From the NCBI GenBank assembly GCA_025617375.2, contig JAMYGW020000014.1, positions 434,001-498,000 on the forward strand: a stretch of DNA of 64,000 nucleotides, in the 5' to 3' direction. The translations under genes and the position numbers were made by a program. Of this stretch, positions 23,734 through 34,817 are shown piece by piece; position 1 is the first letter of the stretch; each line of letters starts with the position of its first letter. The stretch comes from Acarospora socialis (lineage: Eukaryota; Ascomycota; Lecanoromycetes; Acarosporales; Acarosporaceae). Below the pieces are notes generated by a model. The model saw only the letters and a list, made by a program, of their open reading frames with translations, did no database searches and was not told where the DNA came from.

Positions 23734-24684
23734 GAACTGATGGATGTTCAAGATGTCTTTCAACGATGTATCGATGATGGCGATGTTACCAGCTGTGGTA
23801 GGTCGGGATGCTGTTACGGCAATGATCGATTGATTTGGACGGTAGAAGGGTTAACGATGGACTCTTGTATGCCGTATGGTTCGAGTAAAGACGTTGCCGT
23901 AAGCACCCTCAAGTTCCGGTGAGTTGAAGTTATTTGACGGCAACCTATCCCGTTGAAAGATCAGCGACGTTGGTCTCGTCCTGACCCCGTCCTGACCCCC
24001 TCCGAGTCTTGTCCCTGATCCGTGACAATCTCTTACCAGACGCCACTAGGTCTGTGTATGTTATACTGTTATGGCAAGGTATACCTCTTCGGAGTGTCCC
24101 TTGGTGATGGTGGTGACTAGGTAGAGGTGTGCTTAGGCAACGATGGCATGGCGAATGGTGATGACCACTTGACCCATCGGTTGACAATGAGCTGAGATGA
24201 GATGTCCCGTGCCCTTGTGCCGTGTGGCTTTTTCATTGTAGGTGTAACGCATTCCTTCCTCCTGATGAGAGGTGTTCCTTCTTAACCTGAAAGGAGTTTC
24301 TTGTCGAGTAAACATGAAACTTTTGGTGGGTGACGAGGTGGTTCGTCGATGGAGGTTGAGGGGTGAAAATTTCCCGTCCTTCCTTCCCCGATCTTCCCAC
24401 CTCTCTTTCTCACAAACACTCCCACAACCTCACTCGAACATCACAAACTACGCCGTACCGACAGGGTCATATTTCAACATCGAGAAGGCCAATGTGAGCG
24501 CGGTCGCACTAGTGTCTTGTGATACCTGTCATGGCCATCAAGATGAATCGCATGGGTGTCATGCAAGGTTTGGTTGTGGGTTGGATACATTGGCTGATTG
24601 ATGTCCTTCAAAAGGCTGGGGAGGGTTGGGAGGCAGACCCGAAAACCTACTTTAAGGCAAAGTGCAATACAGCAGTCACCAGCT
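23734..24684. other. no supported gene
   Basis: Open frames at 24272-24601 and 24519-24710 (+) are partly protein-like (GLVVGWIHWLIDVLQKAGE) but share no recognisable domain. A 10-bp direct duplication (GTCCTGACCC) occurs at about 23977-24000. Confidence 0.25.
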
Positions 24685-24820
24685 ACATACTCTCGCCCGG
24701 CTCGATATAATTCACGTCACATGTGGGGATATGGTACGCTTACCTTTTTCAGAAGTGACTAAGGTAAGCGTATCATATCCCCACACGTGACGTGAATTAT
24801 ATCGAGCGGCGCGAGTACGT
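24685..24820. repeat. 136-bp foldback (palindromic) element, copy 1
   Basis: The left arm begins ACATACTCTCGCCCGG and continues CTCGATATAATTCACG. The right arm is its reverse complement, with only two mismatches in the inner 46 bases and a few differences at the outer end. The centre is a loop of about 14 bases, flanked by GTACGCTTACC and GGTAAGCGTA. A second copy is at 56741-56873. The shape suits a MITE-like or foldback repeat. No coding capacity and no clear target-site duplication are visible. Confidence 0.85.
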
Positions 24821-25011
24821 CCACTTATGTATAAGGCAATCCTGAGCATTTGGTACAGATCTGCAATTAAGGTGCGGCTCTGCGGGAGCACCCGGCGCTA
24901 GTGACCGAGGGAAGTGATGAGCTGATTCCCAACCTGAATCCTGGAAACCGCGTTGGTAATCCCGCTGGTGGGAGCGATGATGCCGCCGGTCAACACGCTG
25001 TTGAAGCCAAT
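24821..25011. other. no supported gene
   Basis: A short plus-strand frame here reads DELIPNLNPGNRVGNPAGGS and ends within the adjacent tandem duplication. It is too short to call. Confidence 0.2.
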
Positions 25012-25092
25012 GGTGACGATGAGATCCCGATTTATGAGGTGTTGCATATGTAGGTGACGATGGGATCTCGATTATGAGGTGTTGCATATGTA
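25012..25092 (+). repeat. 40/41-bp tandem duplication
   Basis: Two adjacent units begin GGTGACGATG and end GTTGCATATGTA. They differ by two transitions and one single-base indel, which points to a fairly recent duplication. It lies about 190 bases from the foldback element. Confidence 0.85.
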
Positions 25093-25394
25093 CCCAGCGT
25101 AAACATCGTCATCATGCTTTGTCAATTTCGGAGTGAAAGACATCCTGGTTGGTCACGTTGAGGAAACATTGAGGAAAAGTTTACTGTTACTCTTCATAAA
25201 CCGTGACAAACTGTCAGGAAACTATACTGTAACTTTGTAGTAACCAACTGAACAAACCATGTGATGGGAACAGTAGAGCGAAATGTTATCCGGGTACACC
25301 CAGTGGTAGATTAGAGATACATATGTGCTTGTCTGGTTATGTGGTTCTAGTTAATAATGCAATGAAGCAATACCGTACAGGCAATTCGTCCCAC
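25093..25394. other. intergenic, downstream of the PDDEXK gene
   Basis: AT-richer spacer of 300 bases with short direct repeats (GAGGAAACATTGAGGAAAAG at about 25159-25178). No gene is seen. Confidence 0.35.
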
Positions 25395-26984
25395 TTATGT
25401 CGGCCTCTCTTGGCTCCCTAAACAGGTATCCCACCACTTCTTGAAATCTGTCCCAACCCATCTACCCAGGCATTCCAAAGCGGCAAGAATGGTAAAGCAA
25501 CCAAGTACGGTTGCTGTTGTGCCTATGTTGATCTCCCGAAAAATGGTGACTGAGCATGTAGGGTTAAAGAGGGCGTTGGTGGTCTGGGGATTCGGGTTGC
25601 AATAGGCGATAAGGAATTTCCAATTATGACCCTGAATAACGACCAGGGGGAGAATTGGTAGAGGGCATGGTTGAGATGGTTGATGGGTGGATAAAGCGAT
25701 GATTTGACGCAGTTTAGCAAAGTGTGCTGTGACCCACAGGGAGAGTTGTACGTGTGCGTTGTCTTCATCGATTGCAGCGCATTTGCTTTCCATGCCCACT
25801 GCTATTGGGCTGAAGCGAAGAGATTGTGGGTCAATCGGGTTGATGCTTGGTCTCGAATTTGAAGGGTAGGCTTGTTTCAAGAAACCCAGGATATTCGCTC
25901 TTAAGTTGGGATCGGGCTCGAGCATCATCACAAAATCTACCGATTTGCTGGGCATTTTTGAGTACGGTTGAGTGCCAGACCCGAATCTGGTTGGTAGCAG
26001 GGAAGTGTCATGTATGTGGTCGGTGGTGATATTTTGATACCATACATTTGAGCTGGCGCGGCAGGATCCGAGGGCGAGGCGCAGGATGCGGCTGTGAACT
26101 TCACCGTTCCATTCTGGTTCCGACAATCCTCGATTGTGACATTCTCTTGCTGCCGTGTTCGCTTCCAGGAGTTTGTGCCAGAAGAGTGCTGACCTTTTGC
26201 ATCCATGCAATTCTCCGACCAGATCATATCTTCTGCCCTCAATATGCTCATAATTGCTCTCTTGAATCAACTTCGCTTTATCTAATTCGCGCATCTCATC
26301 TTGAAACACTCTCGGGATAACACCCAACCCTGCGCTTATTCGGCACATTTCTTCATACAGTGCCGTGGCTACTTCTGGTACTGGGTAACCCGTTGTATCA
26401 AAGTCCTTCAATTCCACTTGAACGTCGGTTAGCTGGAAATCGGCTATGCTCTTTGTTGGGCTCCCACTCCTCGACCCAATGCTTGCGGAGGAGGTTGACG
26501 ATGCCTTTGACTGCCGTCCGCTTGCGACAAATCCAGAGTGTGGGACCTCGAAAAGCATCGTTCTGGTGATGGCTGCCGGTCTGGGTGTTTGTTCTTTGTC
26601 CAGTAACGAGGCGTGTTGGTCTGGGTTAGGAGTTGAGGGTGGGACTGGTGTTGCCGTGTTGTCTGTTATCATTAGACTTGTATCTTCGCTGGGTGATCGT
26701 TTGCGTTTCCGTTTGGGGGTGAGTTGTGACAATGGTCGTCTCAACTTCTCCTGTTCACTCATTGCGTTTACTGTGATCTCTTTAAGTCGTGGGCGCTTAT
26801 TGGACGATATTGAACTTTGTTCAACTGCGTGAAGCAATATTTCTTTGTGATTCCTCTCCAGATCTCCACCACAATGCACAGCTTCGTATTCTGTTGGAAC
26901 AACGGGGTGATCTTGAAGCCAAGAGGTAATGCTGGTTGTGCTGCCACTATCTGACCATAGTTGCTTGTTATTGTATTCGGGCAT
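25395..26984 (-). CDS. PD-(D/E)XK nuclease-like protein (PDDEXK_12 type), 529 aa, intact
   Basis: The frame is open further upstream to 27095 without an ATG, and the first ATG is at 26984. The N-terminal 200 residues look disordered, with a basic cluster (PKRKRKRSPSED) and a Ser-rich tract, typical of this fungal family. The conserved C-terminal half follows. EPEWNGEVHSRILRLAL lies near residue 289 and VDFVMMLEPD at about 349. SINPIDPQSLRFSPIAVGMESK then ends in the E-x-K pair (E399, K401), with D350 as the likely third catalytic residue. LSLWVTAHFAKLRQI and a Gly/Leu-rich tail follow. No frame break is seen and the catalytic residues are present, so the protein may be active. The biological role of these fungal proteins is not known to me. 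A decayed relative lies at 45.6-46.4 kb. Confidence 0.75.
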   Translation of the reverse strand: MPEYNNKQLWSDSGSTTSITSWLQDHPVVPTEYEAVHCGGDLERNHKEILLHAVEQSSISSNKRPRLKEITVNAMSEQEKLRRPLSQLTPKRKRKRSPSEDTSLMITDNTATPVPPSTPNPDQHASLLDKEQTPRPAAITRTMLFEVPHSGFVASGRQSKASSTSSASIGSRSGSPTKSIADFQLTDVQVELKDFDTTGYPVPEVATALYEEMCRISAGLGVIPRVFQDEMRELDKAKLIQESNYEHIEGRRYDLVGELHGCKRSALFWHKLLEANTAARECHNRGLSEPEWNGEVHSRILRLALGSCRASSNVWYQNITTDHIHDTSLLPTRFGSGTQPYSKMPSKSVDFVMMLEPDPNLRANILGFLKQAYPSNSRPSINPIDPQSLRFSPIAVGMESKCAAIDEDNAHVQLSLWVTAHFAKLRQIIALSTHQPSQPCPLPILPLVVIQGHNWKFLIAYCNPNPQTTNALFNPTCSVTIFREINIGTTATVLGCFTILAALECLGRWVGTDFKKWWDTCLGSQERPT

Positions 26985-28381
26985 GAAAGTAACTAAGCTG
27001 TACAACCTTCCAGCGCGGATGAGTAAGGTATGCTCAAAGTAAATTGTGTCTTCAATTTTACATCCTACAAGTACAAGCGGCTTGACTCGGGACAATCCAC
27101 GGCTAAAAGAGGAGGCTTATGACTAGCAAAGGGCAATGCAGTTGCTACGAGTAAATTTTAACACCTAATTATGCATTTATTGTGAACTACGAATAGCTAA
27201 TACGAAATCCTCAGCATACCCCCTCCACACGCCCCTGCAATCCTTCCTAGGCCTCAATGGAAGACCCCCGCCTCCGCAATCATCTTCAAGCCTCGACGGT
27301 GCCGCAGCCCCCGCAGTCCTCCCAGAAACCCCCGACGGAACCCTACAAAGGCACATCCCTACTTTCCACCCCGGGGCCCCTTTCTCCTCTGCACGTGCGA
27401 ACCCCACCCCGAATGGCCAACATCCCAAGTTGTGTAGAGATCATCCTCAACCTCCATACCCAGCGAATCTGATACTGTGCTGAGGACCCTCAGCCACAAG
27501 TTGAGCGCAGTGCTCATTGGCTGCATCGCAAGTGGGGTTGTAGCGATCATGGACAGAGAGGGGGTCCTCTGGACAGTCATAATAGTCGCGGACGGCCCTG
27601 TGCTTGGTTAACTCGAGACTTGTCATCCTCGCAATTACACATTCAGATTCCGGTCCTGGAAGCTCTTGGCTGCCTCAAGAGACACTTGCTCGGCGTCTCA
27701 TCGACGACGACGAGGGTGTAGTACCACCGGCGCGTGCCGTGGAGGATACTGGTTTGATACTGTCTCGTCTATAGACCGGGAGCACTGGAGCAATGATCAC
27801 GGTGCTTTGATGGCGACGATGGTGTCACCAATTGAACTGTTTGAAGACAGTACAAGCACGGCACTGACGAAGTGGGGAGGATCTCCATATCTCCGAAGAA
27901 CCTGGAGCTCGACGAAACCGTGGCGGCCGCGGGAGCGGTTCGAGAGGGTATCGGTTCAGCTCCAGAAGTAATCGACGAAACTCAACAGCATACGTTGCCG
28001 CGGCTGAAAGTGCGTTGATCACGTCACAGGAGTATGCTAAGCTGGAGCAGGGCAGACGAAGGGTGCCAAGTGACTTCAGAAAGGGCGCCATGTCTTTAAG
28101 CGGAGGCCATCTAGGCAAAAACAACGCTTCCCGAAATCACGTCTGCCTCCAACAGGGAAGATCTCCAGCCCGCACAAGAGACCGCTCAAAGAGCAGGGAG
28201 CAACGCGAAACCGAAGATGAAGACTGGGGAAGGTCCGGATGAGGGGATGGCAAAGGCTTTGGGTCGTTGTGGTTTATATGGTGCACCTTTGAGTGATTGA
28301 GGGTCGAGCCCCTGTATTCCGTAAGTCAGGAACTATTAGCGGTGAATTGGGAGCAAGTACAAAGACCCTTACAATGACACA
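26985..28381 (+). pseudogene. possible decayed gene, unidentified
   Basis: A plus-strand frame at about 27,270-27,610 gives AVLPETPDGTLQRHIPTFHP and LSHKLSAVLIGCIASGVVA, interrupted once by a stop. Further protein-like pieces follow in changing frames up to about 28,300 (for example SPKNLELDETVAAAG). No family is recognised. It may be a broken gene of about 1 kb. Confidence 0.25.
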
Positions 28382-28432
28382 GTGTTCCCCCTCAATCCTA
28401 ACTCGCCAGTAACCCACTTCTGTCCGTACGCA

Positions 28433-29062
28433 ATGGACATGCAGAGCATACGGACCTTTGATCAGCGGCGAACCAAGTCACGCTGGCGCTGTCGCTGGCG
28501 CTGGCGCGGGAGTGGTGGACATGGATGGGAGGAGAGTTGGCATGAAGCGACATCTGCTCGGGGTGTGCGGGGGTGTGGGGATGTGGGGGTGCGGGAATGT
28601 GGGGATGTGGGGATGCGGGGATGCGGGGATGCAGGTATGTGGGGGTGTGGGCTTGGGGGGGCTGCTATCTCTTTGTATGGAAAAGGGATCAGGCGGGGCT
28701 CGCCAAGGCTCCACAGACAGGGTGGGTTGGGCAAGGATTATCAGGGCTTCACAAGAGGCAAACCTTCACAGACTTCCAAGCCTGAAGAAATTCTTGAAGA
28801 GATGCAGACACCACTGTCTAAGTGTATCAAAGGTCACCAAGAAGGGAGGGCGGAGGATTGCCCCAAGACTTCACTGAAGGGCGGACCTTCAAGAACTTCC
28901 AAGCCCGGAGGAGTGCTCAAAGAGATGCAGACATTGAAGCAGAGCCGTCAAGTGTATCAAGGTGACGGAAAAGGACTGGCGGGGGATCGCCAAGGCTTCA
29001 ATGGAGGCCGGATCGGCCAGAGGATCGCTGAGCCTTCTCGCGGAAGCAATCTTAGCAGTTGA
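28433..29062 (+). CDS. doubtful ORF over minisatellites, up to 209 aa
   Basis: The frame is open from an ATG at 28433 (an upstream GTG at 28382 also opens it). It runs through a G-rich minisatellite, encoding CGD/CGDVG-like repeats, and then through a 123-bp repeat encoding SKPEEILEEMQT and SKPGGVLKEMQT. The open frame may only reflect repeat units whose lengths are multiples of three. If real, it would be an internally repetitive protein of unknown role. Confidence 0.2.
   Translation: MDMQSIRTFDQRRTKSRWRCRWRWRGSGGHGWEESWHEATSARGVRGCGDVGVRECGDVGMRGCGDAGMWGCGLGGAAISLYGKGIRRGSPRLHRQGGLGKDYQGFTRGKPSQTSKPEEILEEMQTPLSKCIKGHQEGRAEDCPKTSLKGGPSRTSKPGGVLKEMQTLKQSRQVYQGDGKGLAGDRQGFNGGRIGQRIAEPSRGSNLSS
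28561..28660 (+). repeat. G-rich minisatellite, 8-9 bp units
   Basis: About ten imperfect units of GGGGATGTG/GGGGATGCG occur in a row. Runs of four or five G on one strand give potential for G-quadruplex formation. Confidence 0.8.
28746..29020 (+). repeat. tandem repeat with unit about 122-125 bp
   Basis: CTTCACAAGAGGCAAACCTT near 28747 recurs as CTTCACTGAAGGGCGGACCTT near 28869 and partly as CTTCAATGGAGGCCGGAT near 28994. A still earlier partial unit ends near 28715 (TCGCCAAGGCTCCAC). Confidence 0.65.
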
Positions 29063-32000
29063 ATGGGGATCAAAGACACGAAACCTACCTAAAGGCTCTA
29101 CTTAGCTCGACGTTGTGTCTGTCAATGGAACATGTGGAGTGTATGGTCCTCGTTGGGTGACGAGAGAGATTGGGTGCCAAGCGCCATGGTGAAGGGCACC
29201 ATGTCTCGTATGGAGGCGAATCAGGTGTAGAATGACAGTGAATTGCTGGGGTAGACGTCCCATTTTGGTCATGGGGCATGATCACACGGCGTGCCCACCC
29301 CACAAGTTCAATCATGACGGCATGCAGGAGGCACCGTCACATCCTGGCAGGATTGCTGCAATCACTTCCACAGAGGACGGACAATGCCCAAGGAGTAACT
29401 TGATGACTAGTGAACGAGATCAAGAAGTGCTTCTATGCACTGTCAGCAGGGGAAAACTTTCACTGAAACAAGAGGCTATCAAGTCATACCGCCAAAGGAC
29501 TCCCATACCGTCCACAACCCAGACCCTTCACATGTGTTATCCCGGTGTCAATGGACATTTCCCTCGTACGTTCCTAGCCTTGTCAACTTGACAAAGCCAT
29601 ATCTAGATGTTTACAGCACCCCCTTAACCATCTTCTGTCTCCTCAAATTCCCCCATCTTTTCTCGACTTCCTCCCTAGACCCCCTCCATCACCCGCCGTC
29701 ATCGGCGCCGCGCTCCCATTTCACCAACCCCAATCCTTACTCTCTTGGCAATACCCACCTCTCCGCCGCGAACAGACCCAATTTCCTTGCGACCTCTTGC
29801 CTGAGAACGGCAGGCTTTCAATCAGCATCCTGTACGGGCCGACGCTTTGGCAGAGGGGCCGGTGTAAGGTGGACCAAGCAAAATTCGGGGTGCAATGTAA
29901 TGGGAGGAGCGGCAGGGGTCGGCGAAGCCAAGAACATTGGGAGTGGGGTGTTGGTGGCGTTGTGGTGGTGGACGGGGAAATGGTATGCTGAGAAGGTGCG
30001 TAGGGAGATGGGAAGAACGAGAGAAGAATGATCTGAGCTTGATTTTGGGGGTAGGAGAGGGGCGGAGGAGTGGCGAGGGTGTGAAATTACGGGGAGGGGA
30101 CTGTATACGTATGGAAGAGGTGCTAATGGAGAGAGAGCTGACGGATTTGGATGAGAGATGGTGCACGAGGGAGAAAGAGAAGTGAGGTGAGGTGGATGAG
30201 ATATATCGAGTGTAAGGATAGAAAAGGAGGGAAAAGGGAAGAGAACTCCAGAAGACTCCGATAAGACAACGCAAACTCATGCTCACAAGAAAGTGAAAAG
30301 GTCAAATCTCAAGAGCGCCCCCGTCCTTGTCTCAAAAACATCCTTCAACTGCACCAAACCAGTACTTCCTTTGCATTCCCCCTCTCGTGCCCCACCTCAA
30401 TCTCAAGTTCACTTGCACCAGCAATAATAGGCGCCCCCCTCTCAGCATTCATGCTACCTTGCAACTCCATCTCCTTCCTATTTGTTCGCACAAAGCTAAC
30501 CTCCGCCTTCCTGTCACCGCGTGTCGTAGCTCCTTGACTTTCCTGTTTGCCCTTTGCTGAGCGTGCACGTAAAGCCCACGGCCCAACAGACTTTTGCGGC
30601 GGAAAAGCTGCGGAGGGTAGGTGGTGGTAGTGTTGGCGGGTGCGCTGAAAGTGCTGGTGGTGGGTATAGTGGTTGTAGCAGCAGGGGTAGGGGCGGTGGC
30701 GACGGCGGGCTTGGTGGTGCTTGTGGCAACAGATGTGGTGCATTGATGCTGAGGAGCTGGCAGTGTGCGAGCAGGTCAGAAGTAGGGGATGATGTCTGGG
30801 AGATCCTTGTCGTTGTCAGGACCTTGAACATGTCTGAGCCCGGAAAGCTCCTGGCCCGACAAAGCAACAACAAAGGAACCATATCAAAAAGTACAGGTCT
30901 CATTTTATTGCTAAGCTTGGATCTAGCTACTTACTAATATGGTACAAGTCTCAATAAAACTATTTGGAGAGCTAATGCACCTGTCAGCACTGACGAGTTC
31001 ATCGTCGCCCACGCTTTTTCACTGTGTCCTCCTAGCTCTCCGTACGCTTGTGCCAGCTTGTGCGGAATCTATGTCGGGGGAACTGCGTAGGTGATGGGAC
31101 CCTGGGGTGGAGCGAAGGCGGGCGCATTATAATAGGAATTCCGACTGATTATGTGGAGCATACTTTGGACGCTGCCCCAGGTAGTGCGCATGGGTTTGGA
31201 ATGAAGTAAGAAGCTGGCCTGTAGTGAGGGACAAGTTGGTGTTTGCCGCGGTCTGCTTCCGAATCTCCCATTTGTCCCAACGAGTGTCTACCCATCAAGG
31301 TCTACCAGTCCATAGTGTAGGGTAGGACCGCACGCGTCAAAAACAGTTTGGTGGTAGTTGCAGGCACAGAGGCAAGGTCTGGAGCAGCGGCAGGGGCAAG
31401 CGAGAACAGGAGCGGCACGAGCTCTGTGTATAGCGTGACGACCGGCGGCGGCGTGAGCGAAGAGTGCCCGAAGGGGCAGTTCCGAGATGAGCTGGAGGCG
31501 GGATATTCGCAATACATAAACAAACCAGAGAGTAGTGGGTGTCGTGTTCTACTCTTGACGGGTCAGCGTGATGGTGTAATGTTGCGACGGTGTTGTTATA
31601 AACTCATGAGGGAATAAATCGGCAAAACAATACGCATAAGCCGGAGATCACAATCATATGTGGTTGAGCCGCCTTCAAAGTATGGATCCTCGATCGACGC
31701 GAGGTGGTAGGTTGTGGTTGCTGCTGCTGAACTGGTACGCCTGCATGTTGAGGCGTCGTTGGGAGCGGTAGCAGGCTGATTGCAGCTGAGCAGTAGTAGT
31801 GAAACCAGTATTGGGCTTGGAGGAGGTCGACAAGACCGGCGCAAGGCCTGAAGGATCGCCGGGTGCTGCAGACATTTGCCACTGATCCGAGAATGGTAAC
31901 TAGCAGCTCGCCTCATCTCCAAACCCTGAGCAGAACCGACGGAGCCGAGAAACCCTCCCTGGTATCATCCTTCTCATGTGGAAAGGCATTGTAGCCTGGT

Positions 32001-32449
32001 CCAACGCCTTAGCAGTGGTGTTGGTAGTCACAGCGCCAATGCCGGAGAGAAACGGCCTTGACTTCATAGACGAGTTCGGAAATCGATATCTTCTCCTGCG
32101 CGTATAGTAGGTATACATGCGGCTGCCGCTCCACATCAACCCGCTGGCCGTTTGCTTTGCGAGTTTCCTCCTGTCTGTGGGTGAGTAATCCTGCAGCTCG
32201 AGAGCAGCGTCTGGTCCTGATACGTCCCCAGACGTGCTTTTCGGAGCACCTGCGCTGTGGCCCAGGCCAGGTTGGCCTTGTTTTTCAGGCCAGTCAGTTT
32301 GGAAAGGGTCTCTTCTGCGTGTTTCTTGACTACATGGGATGTCTCACTCTGTATACCTTTGGCCTCGACCGCCATGGCGTCAACTGTATCTTATCAGGTT
32401 CTCTCTCTCGTCGAATGTTGTGGCCATTTCTTCTTCGGTGCCTCGGAAA
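29063..32449. other. 3.4 kb without a supported gene; possible cell-wall protein relic on -
   Basis: At about 30,560-30,900 the minus strand gives a hydrophobic MVPLLLLCRARSF and, in another frame, a Thr-rich stretch (CTTSVATSTTKPAVATAPT). This is the composition of a Ser/Thr-rich surface protein, but the frame is broken and overlapping Pro/Arg frames arise from the same DNA. At 32,136-32,375 (-) a Lys/Ala-rich helical stretch (VVKKHAEETLSKLTGLKNK) may be the 3' part of the peptidase relic upstream. Nothing else is recognised. Confidence 0.25.
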
Positions 32450-33260
32450 TAGCGTTGCGGAGCTGAAGGCTGTAGTCATTTCTGGGTGCGAGAATGTTCT
32501 GGGAGATGGAGGCATCTCATCATGGCGTCGTGTTGGATCGTATATATGCCGCAGTCAGTGTTGTCCTACTTTTAGGTGCCTGTCTGGTGCTAGTCAGCAA
32601 TGCGTTGATTCTTAGTCAGAGTAAAAGAAGTGATCCCACCCTAATCTCTCGGTGTTTTCAATGCCTTAAGCTGGCCAGGAGCCAATTCATATGCCGACAA
32701 ACATAGTGCATCTCCACCTTACTTCGCTCCGTATCCTTCCAAGAGTCGACGTGTGCACTAAGGTTGATATCTGGCCACACCACCAACAAGGACCAGCTCT
32801 CAAGAGTCTTCGTATGATACGGAACCAGGATCAATGGGATTTCAGTAGTTGCATATTGTGGTTTTCCAATCCCGATCGACAGTCAAAGGGTCCAGAACAG
32901 TGCGGGAATCGCATTTCTCAAGGGCAATAACAGCCGAGTTGACATGATCGGCGATTTTGCCACGACGCTACAGTGCGGCCAGGTGCTGAGCGTTTGCAAC
33001 TGCCTAATATTCGCTGATTGCACGTGGATGCTCTCTCTTCTCCGTTCCCCACGTGACCGTCCAGGCATCCTCGCAGGGCTCTCTAACAACTTGGATCCCT
33101 GGAGTCAAGTTGGTCTCTTTGTATCTGTGGAGAGTGCTACCGCATAGATGTTTGAGTCGATTGACTGGACAGATGAGCGAAACTCGTCCGCAATGACTAT
33201 GGAGTCGGTAACGAATCCATAGCTTAGAGAGCGTTCATGGCTTCGGCCCACATCGGGGCA
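32450..33260 (-). pseudogene. relic of a ULP1-like (C48) cysteine peptidase
   Basis: The minus strand, in shifting frames, spells the core of a SUMO-protease-like fold. LILVPYHTKTLESWSLLVV at about 32,785-32,840 matches the usual 'P.H...HWSLVVV' strand. An HVDSW follows where 'HYDS' is expected. About 89 codons after the first motif, DNTDCGIYTIQHDAMM (near 32,510-32,560) matches the 'QxNGxDCG' loop that holds the catalytic Cys. The His before Trp is replaced (ESW), the motifs lie in different frames and stops intervene, so it is not functional. Such genes occur both as host genes and as cargo of mobile elements in fungi. The boundaries are approximate. Confidence 0.4.
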
Positions 33261-34817
33261 AGATTGGGACGTCCTTTTCGCTTTTTCGAAGACGTTGGAG
33301 TAACGACACTGGCGCTCGGGAGCGGCCGCCTCTTAGCAACGGTAACCGTATGCTATGGAATCAGATGTCCGGTTAAACGTGAGCGAGTCTCAGTAGAGAA
33401 ATTCATGGCGCCTTGATTTGGTCGAGTCAGTTCCGTACTAATGCGGGCGGGAGCTTGGGTTGACGTCCATTGTACGGTCCAATGGCCCTATATGGCGGCC
33501 TCAGTTTGTTGCAGGTCGGGACCGCTAATCTTGCTTGGAGACTCGCTAGGTTCTTCTATGGTGACACGTGGAAGGCTTCGTCCTGACACGCCACTGGTTC
33601 CTGACCGTCGCTGCCGAGCTTGCGATATGTTTAAGCGTGGCATGGCCGCGTTGATTCGATGGAGTGGAGGTCTTCAATCTCTAGAGTCGCTCGCAACGCC
33701 TCTAAGCTAGTCTTCCCCTATCCGACACCACCTTGCAAGTCCACGCAATTTGTTCCCTCTTAGTGTAGAGCAAGGTAAAATAAATGAGTCTTTCTCGCAC
33801 ATGAGATAGCCCAGTCCGTTGAACTCCTTGATATTAGGCGCATTGTGAAGCTTAGGTGAACACGTCCAAGAGACAGGGTCTGATGTTGCGGACGTGAAGT
33901 TGAGGCAGTACCAGTTGCTCAGGGATGGCATTTGGTATCTGGAGGGAGCGCAGCTCGATCCCTTTGAGCAAGCAAAGAGGTGAAGTAGAGAAAACGGTGT
34001 GCCTTGACATAGGTCAGTCAATAATCCTTGCCTGCCCAATATACAATCCGGGAAGGGGTAGAATCCGGCCTTTCTCATCGTGTAAGGACTGCGCTTTACC
34101 TCTCAAGGGGAATATCGCGGTCATGACTCACTTTTATTGACGGTCGGTCCCCAAACATATTCGATATTCATAGACCGCTGCTTACTAATCGTAGACCACC
34201 CCGAATCAAGTAGTGATTATGACAACCGGATGCATCTCTACCATGACCATGCGGCGAGACCGAACGGGCATCCCAGTGACGGTGACCACAAATGCAAAGG
34301 TGGCACCACTCAGAAGCGCCACTGGTTAAAGCATAGAGCTGCTATTGCCCCAAGACTTTGCTTAGCAGAGATGTCATTTTGTCGATCCAGTTCGTTTCTA
34401 CTGCATATAACCCAAGCAATGTAACGGGCAAGCGTGATTGAATACACATACACGAAAGCTTTGTGTACAGTAGGGTACAATAGGGAGGGTCTTGCTTGTT
34501 CGTCGCACCTACTCGTATTCCTACATACTTGCCTCTGTAGCTTCCATTGATCAGCTTTCATAATGTTATACCCACAAGATGGCAAGTCAGCGAGTTGCAA
34601 ATCTAGTAATCTGATATTGAGATTGACTGCATTTGACGTTCCCCACGACCAGACTTCTTCCTTGTACAGGAATTGAGGGAACATTGAGGATTAACCCGCC
34701 GAATCGATGTTTGCAGACAACACAAGCCTCATTTAACAAAGATGGGAGAATTAGTTGGGCCAATGACAAAGGTCAAACTAAGCTCTTCCTGAGCTAAGAC
34801 TACATTAGCTGACCGGC
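33261..34817. other. no supported gene
   Basis: Minus-strand frames at 33707-34078 and 34310-34684 are partly protein-like but carry no known motif. They may be further remnants or chance. Confidence 0.25.

Noticed and set aside
29822-30286. 154-codon minus frame rich in Ser/Pro/Arg
   Set aside because: Composition follows the purine/pyrimidine skew of the DNA, and several frames are open at the same place.
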